Below, one piece after another: positions 25,744 through 34,320 of a stretch of 56,637 nucleotides of DNA (positions within the stretch are counted from its first letter, which is position 1; the number at the start of each line of letters is the position of its first letter). Position numbers and translations under genes: made by a program. The notes under the pieces were generated by a model. The model ran no database searches and was not told the DNA's origin. It saw only the letters and a program-made list of their open reading frames with translations. The stretch comes from Falsigemmobacter faecalis (GTDB lineage: Bacteria > Pseudomonadota > Alphaproteobacteria > Rhodobacterales > Rhodobacteraceae), in assembly GCF_003863335.1 (NCBI RefSeq), contig NZ_RRAZ01000024.1:1-56637 (forward strand). Direction: 5' to 3'.

Positions 25744-26436
25744 ATGACCGCAACCGCTTTCCCTCAGGTCGCCTCTCAGCCCTATGCCTGGCCCTTTGAC
25801 GGCGGCTTCAGCCCCGCAGAGACCGCGCTGATCCTTATCGATATGCAGATCGATTTCGTCGGGGCTGAGGGCTGGTGCGCGCAGTCGGGCGGGGATGTAA
25901 GCCGCATGGCCGCCGCCGTCGCCCCCACCAGAGCGGTGCTGGAGAAGATGCGTGAAAAAGGCTTCACCATCATTCACACCCGCGAAGGTCACCGCGAAGA
26001 TCTGGCCGATCTCAACCCCAACAAGCGCTGGCGCTCGGCACGGCTTGGCGCGGAAATCGGCGCAAGCGGCCCGCATGGCCGGATGCTGACCCGCGGCGCG
26101 CCGGGCTGGGATATTGTGCCCGAGCTTTACCCCGCCGCCGGTGAGCCCATCATCGACAAGCCCGGCAAAGGTGCTTTCTGGGCCACCGATCTTGAACATA
26201 TCCTGCGCGTGCGCGGCATCCGCAATCTGATCTTTACCGGCGTCACCACGGATTGCTGCGTGCATACCACCATGCGCGATGCCAATGACCGTGGCTTTGA
26301 ATGCATGCTGCTGGAAGACTGCTGCAATGCCACGCTGCAGAAAAACCACGAGACCATTTTGCGCATCACCAAAATGGGCCACGGCATTTTCGGCACGGTG
26401 GCCAGGTCTGACGATCTTCTGGCAGCACTGGCATAA
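25744..26436 (+). CDS. Isochorismatase-fold cysteine hydrolase, biuret hydrolase-like (copy 2)
   Basis: The 230-residue paralogue of the preceding gene has triad Asp33 (LIDMQIDF), Lys139 (IDKPGKGAF) and Cys172 (GVTTDCCVHTT). The spacing of 106 and 139 residues from Asp to Lys and Cys matches what I recall for biuret hydrolase; copy 1 has one extra residue. Conserved features shared with BiuH-like enzymes include YAWPFDG, REGHREDLADLNPNKRWRS, RGAPGWDIVPELYP and DANDRGFECMLLEDCC. The likely reaction is biuret to allophanate plus ammonia, feeding the allophanate hydrolase encoded at the end of the operon. It lies three bases after copy 1 and six before the first permease gene, so all are co-transcribed. 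Which copy acts on which substrate cannot be told from sequence. Confidence 0.86.
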   Translation: MTATAFPQVASQPYAWPFDGGFSPAETALILIDMQIDFVGAEGWCAQSGGDVSRMAAAVAPTRAVLEKMREKGFTIIHTREGHREDLADLNPNKRWRSARLGAEIGASGPHGRMLTRGAPGWDIVPELYPAAGEPIIDKPGKGAFWATDLEHILRVRGIRNLIFTGVTTDCCVHTTMRDANDRGFECMLLEDCCNATLQKNHETILRITKMGHGIFGTVARSDDLLAALA

Positions 26437-26441
26437 CGGTC

Positions 26442-27455
26442 ATGACAGGCTTCATCCTGAAACGTCTGGCCAGTGCGGTCCCCTCGCTTTTCGGGGTGAT
26501 GGTGCTGACCTTTGTGGTCTCCCGGGCGATGCCGGGGGATCCGGCGGCCTTTTTCGCCGGACCCGCCGCCACGCCTGAATCCATCGCCCGGGTGCGCGCG
26601 CAGCTGGGCTTTGATCAGCCCATCGTGTGGCAGTTCCTCGATTATATCACCGACCTTCTGCACGGCGATCTGGGCCTGAGCTTTGCCTCGGGCCAGCCGG
26701 TGCTGGACGATCTGATGCGCCGCCTGCCCGCCTCGATGGAGCTGACGCTGCTGGCGCTGGTCATCGCGCTGGCGGTGGCGCTGCCGATGGGCATTCTGGC
26801 CGCCGTAAAGCCCGGAACCTGGATCGACCATATCTGCCGCGGCTCGACCACCCTGGCGGCGGCGCTGCCGTCGTTTTTCATCGGGCTTTTGCTGATCTAT
26901 GTCTTTTACTTCCGTCTCGGCTGGGCGCCTTCGCCCATCGGGCGGCTGGAGATCTGGTATTCTTCGCCTGCGGAAGTGACCGGATTTTACACCATCGACG
27001 CCCTTCTGGAGGGCAATTTTGAGACCTTCCGCGCGGCCGCCGCGCAGCTGGTGCTTCCGGCGCTGTCGCTGTCGCTCTTTGCGCTGGCCCCGCTGGCGCG
27101 GATGACCCGGGCCTCGATGCTCGGGGTGCTGAATGCGGAATTCATCACCACCGCCACCGCCCTTGGTCTTTCGCGCCGCACGATCCTGATCAATTACGCG
27201 CTGCGCAACGCCATGATGCCCATGATCAATATCATCGGCATGGTCTTTTCCTTCCTGCTCGGCGCCAATGTGCTGATTGAGCAGGTCTATGGCTGGCCAG
27301 GCATCGGCTCTTATGCAGTCGAGGCGGTCTTGATCTCAGATTATGCCGCGATCCAGGGCTTCGTGGTGATAATGGCGGTGATCTATATCCTGCTCAATCT
27401 CATCATCGACATTACCAATACCATCATCGATCCGAGGGTGAGCCATGACGCGTGA
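26442..27455 (+). CDS. ABC transporter permease (DppB-like) of the ureido-compound operon
   Basis: This 337-residue membrane protein has an N-terminal helix (RLASAVPSLFGVMVLTFVV) and the DppB landmark SRAMPGDPAAFFAG. Further hydrophobic segments follow. The EAA-like loop is TATALGLSRRTILINYALRN near residue 240, then EQVYGWPGIGSYAVEAVLISD. The protein is slightly longer than usual because of a periplasmic insertion around SSPAEVTGFYTIDALLEGNF. It begins six bases after the second hydrolase and overlaps the next permease gene by 11 bases. Confidence 0.93.
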   Translation: MTGFILKRLASAVPSLFGVMVLTFVVSRAMPGDPAAFFAGPAATPESIARVRAQLGFDQPIVWQFLDYITDLLHGDLGLSFASGQPVLDDLMRRLPASMELTLLALVIALAVALPMGILAAVKPGTWIDHICRGSTTLAAALPSFFIGLLLIYVFYFRLGWAPSPIGRLEIWYSSPAEVTGFYTIDALLEGNFETFRAAAAQLVLPALSLSLFALAPLARMTRASMLGVLNAEFITTATALGLSRRTILINYALRNAMMPMINIIGMVFSFLLGANVLIEQVYGWPGIGSYAVEAVLISDYAAIQGFVVIMAVIYILLNLIIDITNTIIDPRVSHDA

Positions 27456-28323
27456 TCTCTCTCAGAAGCGGCCCTCGGGGCTGCGGCGGGTGGCCGGGAA
27501 CCTGGCCTTCATTCTGAAGCAAAGCCCGCTCACCCTCTTTGCTGCGCTGATCTTTGCCGGCCTCGTCTTTGTGGCGATCTTTGGCCCCTGGGTGGTGCCC
27601 TATGGCCCGCTCGAAAGCTCAGCCAATACGCTGCAGCCGCCAGGCCTGCAGCATCTCTTTGGCACCGATCATCTGGGCCGCGATATCTTCTCGCGCACCC
27701 TGGTGGCGGCGCGGATTGACCTCGGCATCGCGGTGGCGGCTGTCGCGATGTCCTTTGCAGGCGGTCTGATCCTGGGCGCCATCGCAGGCTATTGGGGCGG
27801 CTGGACCGACCGCATTCTGGGGCGGCTGTCAGATACCATCATGGCCTTCCCGCTGTTCGTGCTGGCCATGGGGGTGGTGGCCGCCCTTGGCAATTCGATC
27901 TGGAACATCATCCTGGCGACGGCCATCATCAACCTGCCCTTCTACATGCGCTTTGCGCGCTCTGAGGTGAACGCGCGGCTGGGTGCCGGCTATGTGGAGG
28001 CCGCGCGGCTGACCGGCAACAGCCGGATGCAGGTCCTGTGCCTGCATATCATCCCCAATATCCTGCCGCCGATGATGGTGCAGATCTCGCTGAACCTTGG
28101 CTGGGCCATTCTGAACGCGGCGGGTCTGTCGTTCATTGGTCTCGGCGTGCGGCCACCGACCCCGGAGTGGGGGATCATGGTCTCGGAAGGGGCGCAGTAC
28201 ATCATCTCGGGCGAATGGTGGCTTTTCTTCTTCCCCGGACTCGCACTGGTGCTGGCGGTCTTTTCCTTCAACCTGCTGGGCGATGGTCTGCGCGACCTGC
28301 TCGATCCGAAAGGGCGTGAATGA
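27445..28323 (+). CDS. ABC transporter permease (DppC-like) of the ureido-compound operon
   Basis: The 292-residue permease has the DppC hallmark LFGTDHLGRDIFSRTLVAAR near residue 72 and about six membrane helices. The EAA loop is EAARLTGNSRMQVLCLHIIPN near residue 172, followed by LSFIGLGVRPPTPEWGIMVSEG. Together with the preceding DppB-like protein it forms the channel. The start lies inside the end of the preceding gene, and the stop overlaps the following ATPase start as ATGA, so translation is coupled on both sides. Confidence 0.93.
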   Translation: MTRDLSQKRPSGLRRVAGNLAFILKQSPLTLFAALIFAGLVFVAIFGPWVVPYGPLESSANTLQPPGLQHLFGTDHLGRDIFSRTLVAARIDLGIAVAAVAMSFAGGLILGAIAGYWGGWTDRILGRLSDTIMAFPLFVLAMGVVAALGNSIWNIILATAIINLPFYMRFARSEVNARLGAGYVEAARLTGNSRMQVLCLHIIPNILPPMMVQISLNLGWAILNAAGLSFIGLGVRPPTPEWGIMVSEGAQYIISGEWWLFFFPGLALVLAVFSFNLLGDGLRDLLDPKGRE

Positions 28324-29333
28324 TGCCGAGGGCTGCCGATGTTCCGATCATTGAGGTCGAGGATCTGAATGTGCGCTTCCGCACCCGCGAGGGGCTGCTG
28401 CATGTTCTTGAAAACGTAAGCTTCTCACTGCGCCGGGGCGAGACCATGGGCATGGTCGGGGAAAGCGGCTCAGGCAAATCGGTTTCCGCCTATGCGCTGA
28501 CGCGGCTTTTGCCGAAAACCGCCGATGTTCAGGCCGGAACGATGCGCGTGGCGGGGCTCGATTATCTGAGCGCGCCGAAGGCGGATATTGAGGCGCTGCG
28601 CGGCAAGACCATCTCGATGATCTTTCAAAACGCCCGCGCCGCGCTGAACCCGATCCGCCGGATCGGCGATCAGATCGCCGATGTGCTGCACCGCCACTCG
28701 GGCCTGACACGCAAAGACGCCCGTGAAGCGGCCGTGCAGGCCCTGGCAGAGGTGAAAATCCCTGACCCTGCGGCGCGCTACAAATCCTATCCCTTCCAGC
28801 TGTCCGGCGGCATGTGCCAGCGGGTGATGATCGCCCTTGCCCTCGCCGCCCGGCCCGAGATCCTGATCGCGGATGAGCCGACCACCGGGCTTGATGTGAC
28901 CACCCAGGCCGCCATCATGGATCTGATCCGCGAGAAAGCGGCCTCTGAGCGGATGACCACCCTTCTCATCACCCATGATCTCGCGCTTGCGGCCGATTAC
29001 TGCGACCGCTTTGTGGTGATGCATGCAGGCCATGTCGTGGAAAGCGGCGCGACCGGGCCGATCTTTGCGAGGCCCGCGCATCCCTATACCCGGCGTCTGC
29101 TGAAGGCGACGCCGGACGGAACCTCGGCGCTTTCTGATCTGGAGCCGATCCCCGGCAATCTGCCGGATCTGCGCAAAGCGACCACGCTTTGCCGGTTCGC
29201 CGCGCGCTGCCCGCATTACGCAGCAGATATTTGCGATGTGCCGCAGAAACTGCGCCCCGCCGCAGGGGCTGTCTGGCCCGCGCATCACGTGGCCTGCGCC
29301 CGGGCCGCAGACCTGAATGCAGAGGCTGCCTGA
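28320..29333 (+). CDS. ABC transporter ATP-binding protein (DppD-like) of the ureido-compound operon
   Basis: This 337-residue ATPase has Walker [10 protein letters not shown] near residue 46 and the Q-loop SMIFQNARAALNPIRRI. The signature is LSGGMCQRVMIALAL, Walker B is [14 protein letters not shown], and the switch histidine is in LITHDLAL. A cysteine-containing C-terminal oligopeptide-ATPase tail includes CRFAARCPHYAADIC. Two adjacent ATG codons begin it. Its stop overlaps the next ATPase start by three bases. Confidence 0.93.
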   Translation: MMPRAADVPIIEVEDLNVRFRTREGLLHVLENVSFSLRRGETMGMVGESGSGKSVSAYALTRLLPKTADVQAGTMRVAGLDYLSAPKADIEALRGKTISMIFQNARAALNPIRRIGDQIADVLHRHSGLTRKDAREAAVQALAEVKIPDPAARYKSYPFQLSGGMCQRVMIALALAARPEILIADEPTTGLDVTTQAAIMDLIREKAASERMTTLLITHDLALAADYCDRFVVMHAGHVVESGATGPIFARPAHPYTRRLLKATPDGTSALSDLEPIPGNLPDLRKATTLCRFAARCPHYAADICDVPQKLRPAAGAVWPAHHVACARAADLNAEAA

Positions 29334-30274
29334 TGTCTGATCTTCTGGAACTCACCCGCCTGAAACAGCTCTATCCGGTCAAGGGCGGCCATCTTCATGC
29401 GGTGGACGATGTCTCTTTCTCCATCGGCAAAGGCGAGAGCCTGGGGCTGGTGGGCGAAAGCGGCTGCGGTAAATCCACTCTGGTACGGCTGATTTCCCGC
29501 CTCGTTGACCCGACAGAGGGGGCGATCCTCCTGAACGGGCGCGATATCGCAGGCTGCCCGGCGAAAACCTTTGGTCGTGATGCCGACCGCCGTCGGATCC
29601 AGGTGGTCTTTCAGGACCCGACCGACAGCCTGAACCCGCAGTGGCGGGTGGGGAAATCCATCGCCGATCCGCTGCGCCGTCTGACCAAAGGCATGTCTGA
29701 GGCGGAGATCACCAAAGCGGTGGCGCTGGCCGCAGAGCGCTCGGGCCTGCCGGTGGCGCTGCTGGACCGCTTTCCGCACCAGCTGTCCGGCGGGCAGAAA
29801 GCCCGTGTGGGGATCGCCCGCGCCATCGTGCTGGAGCCGGAGCTGCTGATCCTTGATGAGCCGACCTCGGCGCTCGATGTGTCGGTGCAGGTGCTGATCC
29901 TGAAGCTGCTCGATGATCTGCGCAGCCGCCTCGGCATGAGCTATCTCTTCGTCAGCCATGATCTGAATGTGGTGCGGATGATCTGCGACCGCGTGGCGGT
30001 GATGTATCTCGGCAAGCTGGTCGAAATCGCGCCGACGGAGGCGCTGTTTGAAAACCCGCGCCACCCCTATACCCGCGCGCTTCTCTCCGCCATTCCGGGC
30101 CGCAGCGAGGGGCGCATCACCCTGCAGGGCGATGCCCGCAGCCCGATCAATCCCAATCCTCATGTCTGCCGCTTTTATGGCCGCTGCCCGGTGGGGCAGG
30201 ACCGCTGTGCGCAGTCCGCTCCGCTTTTGACATTCGCGGCGCCGGATCACGGCGCGGCCTGCCATTTTGCCTGA
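29333..30274 (+). CDS. ABC transporter ATP-binding protein (DppF-like) of the ureido-compound operon
   Basis: This 313-residue ATPase has Walker A GESGCGKSTL near residue 41 and the Q-loop VVFQDPTDSLNPQWRVG. The signature is LSGGQKARVGIARAI, Walker B is LLILDEPTSALDVSVQ, and the H-loop is FVSHDLNV. The C-terminal tail has CRFYGRCPVGQDRC. The frame is open another 48 codons upstream, but that part overlaps the preceding ATPase. ATG 29333, overlapping that gene's stop (TGATG), is the natural start. It completes the importer, and the amidase gene begins ten bases after its stop. Confidence 0.93.
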   Translation: MSDLLELTRLKQLYPVKGGHLHAVDDVSFSIGKGESLGLVGESGCGKSTLVRLISRLVDPTEGAILLNGRDIAGCPAKTFGRDADRRRIQVVFQDPTDSLNPQWRVGKSIADPLRRLTKGMSEAEITKAVALAAERSGLPVALLDRFPHQLSGGQKARVGIARAIVLEPELLILDEPTSALDVSVQVLILKLLDDLRSRLGMSYLFVSHDLNVVRMICDRVAVMYLGKLVEIAPTEALFENPRHPYTRALLSAIPGRSEGRITLQGDARSPINPNPHVCRFYGRCPVGQDRCAQSAPLLTFAAPDHGAACHFA

Positions 30275-30284
30275 GGACTGCGTC

Positions 30285-31745
30285 ATGACGCTGAATCACA
30301 AAGACTATTCCAAACTCTCCGCGGCTGAGATCGTTGCTCAGGTGAAGGCGGGCGATATCTCCGCCCGTGACGTAACAGAAGCAGCCCTCGCGCGCATGGC
30401 CCTTGCCGAGCCGCATATCCACGCCTATTGCCACCCGGCCCCCGATCTCGCCCGCGCCATGGCCGATGCGGTGGATGCAAAGATCGCCGCCGGAGAAGAT
30501 CCCGGCCCCCTCGCCGGTGTGCCGGTGGGGATCAAGGATCTGGTCGCCACCAAAGATCTGCCGACCGTGATGGGCTCGAAATACTACCTCGGCTTCATGC
30601 CGGAGGATGACGACATCTCGGTCGCGCGTCTGCGCAAAGCCGGGGCGGTGATCCTTGGCAAAACCAATGTGCCGGAGTTTGGCTATTCCGGCGTCGGCCA
30701 CAACCCGGTCTTTGAGACCGCCCGCAACCCCTGGAACCTGGCCATGACGCCAGGCGGCTCGTCCGCAGGGTCGGCCGCCTCGGTCGTGGCGGGGGTCTCG
30801 CCCTTTGCGATTGCCTCAGACGGCGGCGGCTCGATCCGTATTCCGGCCTCGCTCTCGGGTCTGGTGGGCTTCAAAGCCTCGATGGGGCGGGTGCCGCTTT
30901 GGCCGGGCTGTCGCGATCCGCGGTTTCCGGGGCTGTCAGGCTGGGAGTCGCTGGAGCATATCGGCCCGGTTGCCCGCACGGTGAAAGATGCCGCCCTGAT
31001 GCTTTCGGTCATCTCCGGGCCGGATATGCGCGACCGTCACACCATTCCGCAGGATTTCGACTGGATGGAGGCCTATGAAGAGCCGCTGCCGCGCGGCCTG
31101 AAGATCGCCTTCTCAGAGGATTTCGGCTTTCTGGCCGTCGATCCGGAAGTGCGCCGCCTGGTGCGTGAGGCGGCCTTTGCCTATGCCGAAGCGATCGGGG
31201 CAACGCTCACCGAAGTGGATCCCGGCCACCGCAACCCGCGCGACGCCTTTACCGCGCTGATCATGGCCGAAAGCGATCTGAAGGGCATGCGCGCCATGCT
31301 GTCCGGGCATCCGGAGTATATGTCGCCCCATCTTGCGGCGATGATCTCACGCGACTGGACGGCGGAAGATTTCACCAATGCCAATATGGTCCGCAAGGAA
31401 GTGGTTGAAGCGCATTGGAAACTGATGTCGCAATATGATCTGCTGATCTCGCCGACCCTCGCCGTGCCGGCCTTTCCGGTGCATATGCAGGGGCCCGAGA
31501 AGATCGACGGGCAGATGGTCTCAGGCTTCACCTGGTCGGGCTTTTGCCAGCCGTTCAACTTCACCGGACAACCGGCGGTCTCGCTGCCGGCGGGTCTGAC
31601 GAAAGAGGCGCTGCCCGTGGGTCTGCAGATCGTGGGTCCGCATCTGGGGGATGCGCTGGTGCTGCGCGCGGCGCGTGCCTTTGAAGAGGCGCGCCCCTGG
31701 GCGCATCTGAGCGCACCGCTGGTCGATATGCTCGACCTGGCCTGA
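30285..31745 (+). CDS. Amidase-signature family hydrolase
   Basis: The 486-residue enzyme carries the amidase-signature triad Lys84 (GIKDL), Ser159 (TPGGSSAGSA) and nucleophile Ser183 (DGGGSIRIPAS). The C-terminal segment GQPAVSLPAGLTKEALPVGLQIVG is typical of the family. It hydrolyses a carboxamide. Inside this operon it may release ammonia from the imported compound or from an intermediate such as 1-carboxybiuret, the role of AtzE in cyanuric-acid degradation. AtzE needs the small partner AtzG, and no such gene lies next to it; intergenic gaps here are about 10-14 bases. I chose ATG 30285, which has GAGGA upstream, over an ATG six codons earlier. The true substrate is open. Confidence 0.9.
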   Translation: MTLNHKDYSKLSAAEIVAQVKAGDISARDVTEAALARMALAEPHIHAYCHPAPDLARAMADAVDAKIAAGEDPGPLAGVPVGIKDLVATKDLPTVMGSKYYLGFMPEDDDISVARLRKAGAVILGKTNVPEFGYSGVGHNPVFETARNPWNLAMTPGGSSAGSAASVVAGVSPFAIASDGGGSIRIPASLSGLVGFKASMGRVPLWPGCRDPRFPGLSGWESLEHIGPVARTVKDAALMLSVISGPDMRDRHTIPQDFDWMEAYEEPLPRGLKIAFSEDFGFLAVDPEVRRLVREAAFAYAEAIGATLTEVDPGHRNPRDAFTALIMAESDLKGMRAMLSGHPEYMSPHLAAMISRDWTAEDFTNANMVRKEVVEAHWKLMSQYDLLISPTLAVPAFPVHMQGPEKIDGQMVSGFTWSGFCQPFNFTGQPAVSLPAGLTKEALPVGLQIVGPHLGDALVLRAARAFEEARPWAHLSAPLVDMLDLA

Positions 31746-31759
31746 GGGGATACGCGCAA

Positions 31760-32443
31760 ATGGTCAAAGCAGATCCCGCAAGCAAGGCCCGTGAGCCGAT
31801 GGCCAGCCGCATCGTGCGGGAGCTGACGGAGGCCATTCTGACCGGTCGCCTCGGCTCGGGCGCGCGGCTCGAAGAGACGCTGATCGCTGAGCATTTCGGC
31901 GCGTCCCGCACGCCGGTGCGCGAAGCCCTGCGCGAATTATCCGCGCTTGGGCTGGTTGAGATGGCCCCGCATCGCGGGGCCTCGGTGGCGCGGATCGATG
32001 ACGAAGTGCTGCTCGACCGGTTTGAGGCCATGGCGGAGCTGGAGGCCGTCGCCGGGCGGCTGGCCGCTTTGCGCATCACGCCGGAGGCGGCGCAGGGGCT
32101 GATTGCAGAGGTGGAGGCAGCGGCCTCCCTCGTCGAGGCGGATGATCGTGAGGGCTTTCGCGCCCATAACCGCGCCTTTCACAACGCCATCTATGAGGCC
32201 ACCGGTAACCAAACACTGATCCGGGCCATCCGCCAGGTTCGCATGTCGGTGGCGGTGTTTCGCGCGCGTCAGTTCGATCTCGCCCGCCGCCTCGAAAGCT
32301 CTCATGCCGAGCACCGCGAGATCGCCGCTGCCATCGCCGCAGGCGACGCCGTGAAAGCGGCGGATCTTTTGCGCCACCATCTGCTGATCGTGCGCAAAGC
32401 GGCGGCGCAACATTTGAGACAGACCCGGATCGCCCCCCTGTGA
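31760..32443 (+). CDS. GntR-family transcriptional regulator, FCD (FadR/VanR-type)
   Basis: This 227-residue regulator has an N-terminal winged helix near residues 14-78: RIVRELTEAILTGRLGSG, then LIAEHFGASRTPVREALREL. The FCD ligand-binding domain is all-helical. Its metal- or ligand-binding residues are in the HNRAFHNAIYEATGN region and a later SSHAEHREI histidine region. It is embedded between the two amidase-type genes with a 14-base gap upstream and 25 downstream, so it is co-transcribed with the operon it most likely controls. The palindromes at 23149-23206 are candidate binding sites. The effector is probably a pathway intermediate. Confidence 0.9.
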   Translation: MVKADPASKAREPMASRIVRELTEAILTGRLGSGARLEETLIAEHFGASRTPVREALRELSALGLVEMAPHRGASVARIDDEVLLDRFEAMAELEAVAGRLAALRITPEAAQGLIAEVEAAASLVEADDREGFRAHNRAFHNAIYEATGNQTLIRAIRQVRMSVAVFRARQFDLARRLESSHAEHREIAAAIAAGDAVKAADLLRHHLLIVRKAAAQHLRQTRIAPL

Positions 32444-32468
32444 TCCGGGATGAAAGACAGGAAATTTA

Positions 32469-32891
32469 ATGACTTATCAAGAGATCCTGCTCGCCGTCTG
32501 TGGTGCGCATCTCTCGGGCATGGCGCTTAATCACCAGCTGACCGGGTTGGGGGCAGAGCTGCGCGAGACCACCACCACGGCTGCGGATTATCAGCTTTAT
32601 GCCCTGAACGACCTCGCCCCGCCGCGGCCCGGGCTTCAGCGGGTGGCCGAAGGCACCGGCCATGCGATCGAGGTTGAGATCTGGGCGCTGAGCCCGGCAG
32701 CCTTTGGGGCTTTTGTGGCGGCCATCCCCGTCCCCATGGCCATCGGTATGAACCGGCTGATCGACGGGCGGTGGGTGAAGGGCTTTGTGGCCGAACCCAT
32801 CGCGCTCGGCCAGGCCGAAGACATCAGCAGATCCGGCGGCTGGCGCGGCTATTGCGCGGCCCTCACGCATTCAAACGGAGAGATGAAATGA
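32469..32891 (+). CDS. Stand-alone allophanate hydrolase C-terminal domain (gamma-glutamylcyclotransferase-like)
   Basis: The 140-residue protein corresponds to the C-terminal domain of AtzF/allophanate hydrolase, normally fused behind the amidase domain. Matching features are GMALNHQLTGLGAELRETTTTA at residues 17-38, YQLYALNDLAPPRPGLQRVA and AIEVEIWALSPAAFGAFVAAI. PMAIGMNRLIDGRWVKGFVAEP and GGWRGYCA complete the set. In AtzF-type enzymes this domain helps turn over the N-carboxycarbamate product and shapes the oligomer. Here it is a separate gene located before the amidase, and its stop overlaps the amidase start (ATGA). Production in equal amounts and assembly into a two-subunit enzyme is therefore likely. 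ATG 32469 has AGGAAAT upstream. Confidence 0.87.
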   Translation: MTYQEILLAVCGAHLSGMALNHQLTGLGAELRETTTTAADYQLYALNDLAPPRPGLQRVAEGTGHAIEVEIWALSPAAFGAFVAAIPVPMAIGMNRLIDGRWVKGFVAEPIALGQAEDISRSGGWRGYCAALTHSNGEMK

Positions 32892-34300
32892 CCCTGACCT
32901 GGGACCCCATGACCGGATCGCTGGATCTGGCCACCCTGCGCCGCGCCTTTGACGGCGGCCTGACGCCCACCGCGCTGATCAACGCAGTCTACGACCGCAT
33001 CGAGGCGCGCGGCGAGGATCACGTCTGGATCACCCTTTTCCCCCGCGAAGAAGTCCTCGCCCGCGCGGCGGATCTGGAGGCAAAGGGCCGCTCAGACGAC
33101 CAGCCCTTCTGGGGTCTCCCTTTCGGGGTGAAGGATAACTTCGTGATGAAGGGGGTTCCGGCCTATTCGGCGGTGAAAGCCTGGAAGCACATCCCGCAGG
33201 AGACCTCCTGCACGATCCAAAAGCTGCAGGATCTGGGGGCGATTGCCCTTGGCACCCAGAATATGGACCAGCTGGGGATGGGGCTTGTGGGGGTGCGCAC
33301 GGACTTCGGCATCCCCGCTTCGGTCTTTGACAAGGACTATATCTCAGGCGGCTCAAGCTCCGGGGCGGGCGTCTCGGTTGGCGCGGGGCTTGTCAGCTTT
33401 GCGGCCGCCAATGACGCGGCAGGCTCGGGCCGGGTGCCCCCGGCGCTGAACGCAATTGTCGGCTATAAACCGACACCCGGCCTTGTGCCACGGGCCGGGA
33501 AATCCCCGGCGGGGATGTGCGGCTCGGACAATATGCTGACGCTGAGCGTGGCGGATGCGGTGGAGCTGCACAATGCCTGGTTCACCTGGGACCCGAGTGA
33601 TCCGAACTCAAAGCCCGAGGCGGAGGCCTTCCGCATCACCCTGGCTCCGATCCCGGCAGCGTTCCGCTTTGCGATCCCCGATCAGCAGTCGATCTTCTTT
33701 GATGGCGACGCCGAGGCCGAAAAGCTGTTCCGTCACTCGGTCGAGGTGCTCAAAAGCCTCGGCGGTGAGGCGGTTGAGGTCGATGTCAGCGATTATCTGA
33801 CCGTGGCCCGCATGCTCTATGAAGGGGTCTTCATCGCGCAGCGCCATGCGAATTTCCACCAGCGCTTTGATCAGGACCCTTCGGCGCTGCATCCGGCGAC
33901 CGCAGAGATCCTGTCCTGGGGCGCGAAATGGACCGCGACCGAAGTCTTCAAGCAGATGTACATCGTCAATGCTGCCAAACAAAACTTCCGCAAGCTGTTG
34001 AAAGAGGTGGATTTCCTCGTCACTCCGACCACCCCCACCACCTATACGATTGCCCGGCTGGAAGCCGATAATATTCGCCTGAATGCCAATATGGGCAGCT
34101 ATACGAACTTCGTGAACCTGCTCGATCTGCCCGCCATCTCCGTGCCGGCAGGGCGGCGGCCGGATGGTCTGTCGCTGGGTACCATGCTGATCGGCGGCAC
34201 GCTTGAAGATGAAAAGATCTGCCGCTTCGGCCATGCGCTGCAAAGCGCGATGAATCTGCCGGTCGGCATCACCGGAACGCGCCCGTCAGAGATGATCTGA
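32888..34300 (+). CDS. atzF: Allophanate hydrolase amidase subunit (AtzF N-terminal-type)
   Basis: This 470-residue amidase has triad Lys82 (FGVKDN), Ser156 (YISGGSSSGAG) and nucleophile Ser180 (AAGSGRVPPALN). The AGSGRVP form, the MLYEGVFIAQRHANF segment and the late YTNFVNLLDLPAISVPAG block are specific to the allophanate-hydrolase branch of amidases. The expected reaction is allophanate plus water to N-carboxycarbamate plus ammonia, which then breaks down to CO2 and ammonia. The usual fused C-terminal domain is absent and is encoded by the overlapping gene upstream. The frame is open 39 codons further upstream, but ATG 32888 with GGAGAG before it is clearly right. It ends the operon, and a strong hairpin follows. 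Confidence 0.9.
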   Translation: MTLTWDPMTGSLDLATLRRAFDGGLTPTALINAVYDRIEARGEDHVWITLFPREEVLARAADLEAKGRSDDQPFWGLPFGVKDNFVMKGVPAYSAVKAWKHIPQETSCTIQKLQDLGAIALGTQNMDQLGMGLVGVRTDFGIPASVFDKDYISGGSSSGAGVSVGAGLVSFAAANDAAGSGRVPPALNAIVGYKPTPGLVPRAGKSPAGMCGSDNMLTLSVADAVELHNAWFTWDPSDPNSKPEAEAFRITLAPIPAAFRFAIPDQQSIFFDGDAEAEKLFRHSVEVLKSLGGEAVEVDVSDYLTVARMLYEGVFIAQRHANFHQRFDQDPSALHPATAEILSWGAKWTATEVFKQMYIVNAAKQNFRKLLKEVDFLVTPTTPTTYTIARLEADNIRLNANMGSYTNFVNLLDLPAISVPAGRRPDGLSLGTMLIGGTLEDEKICRFGHALQSAMNLPVGITGTRPSEMI

Positions 34301-34320
34301 CCGCTGCGCAAAGAAAGACA

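Noticed and set aside
30274-31760. Search for an AtzG-type small subunit beside the amidase
   Set aside because: The gaps before and after the amidase are about 10 and 14 bases, so no additional gene can fit.
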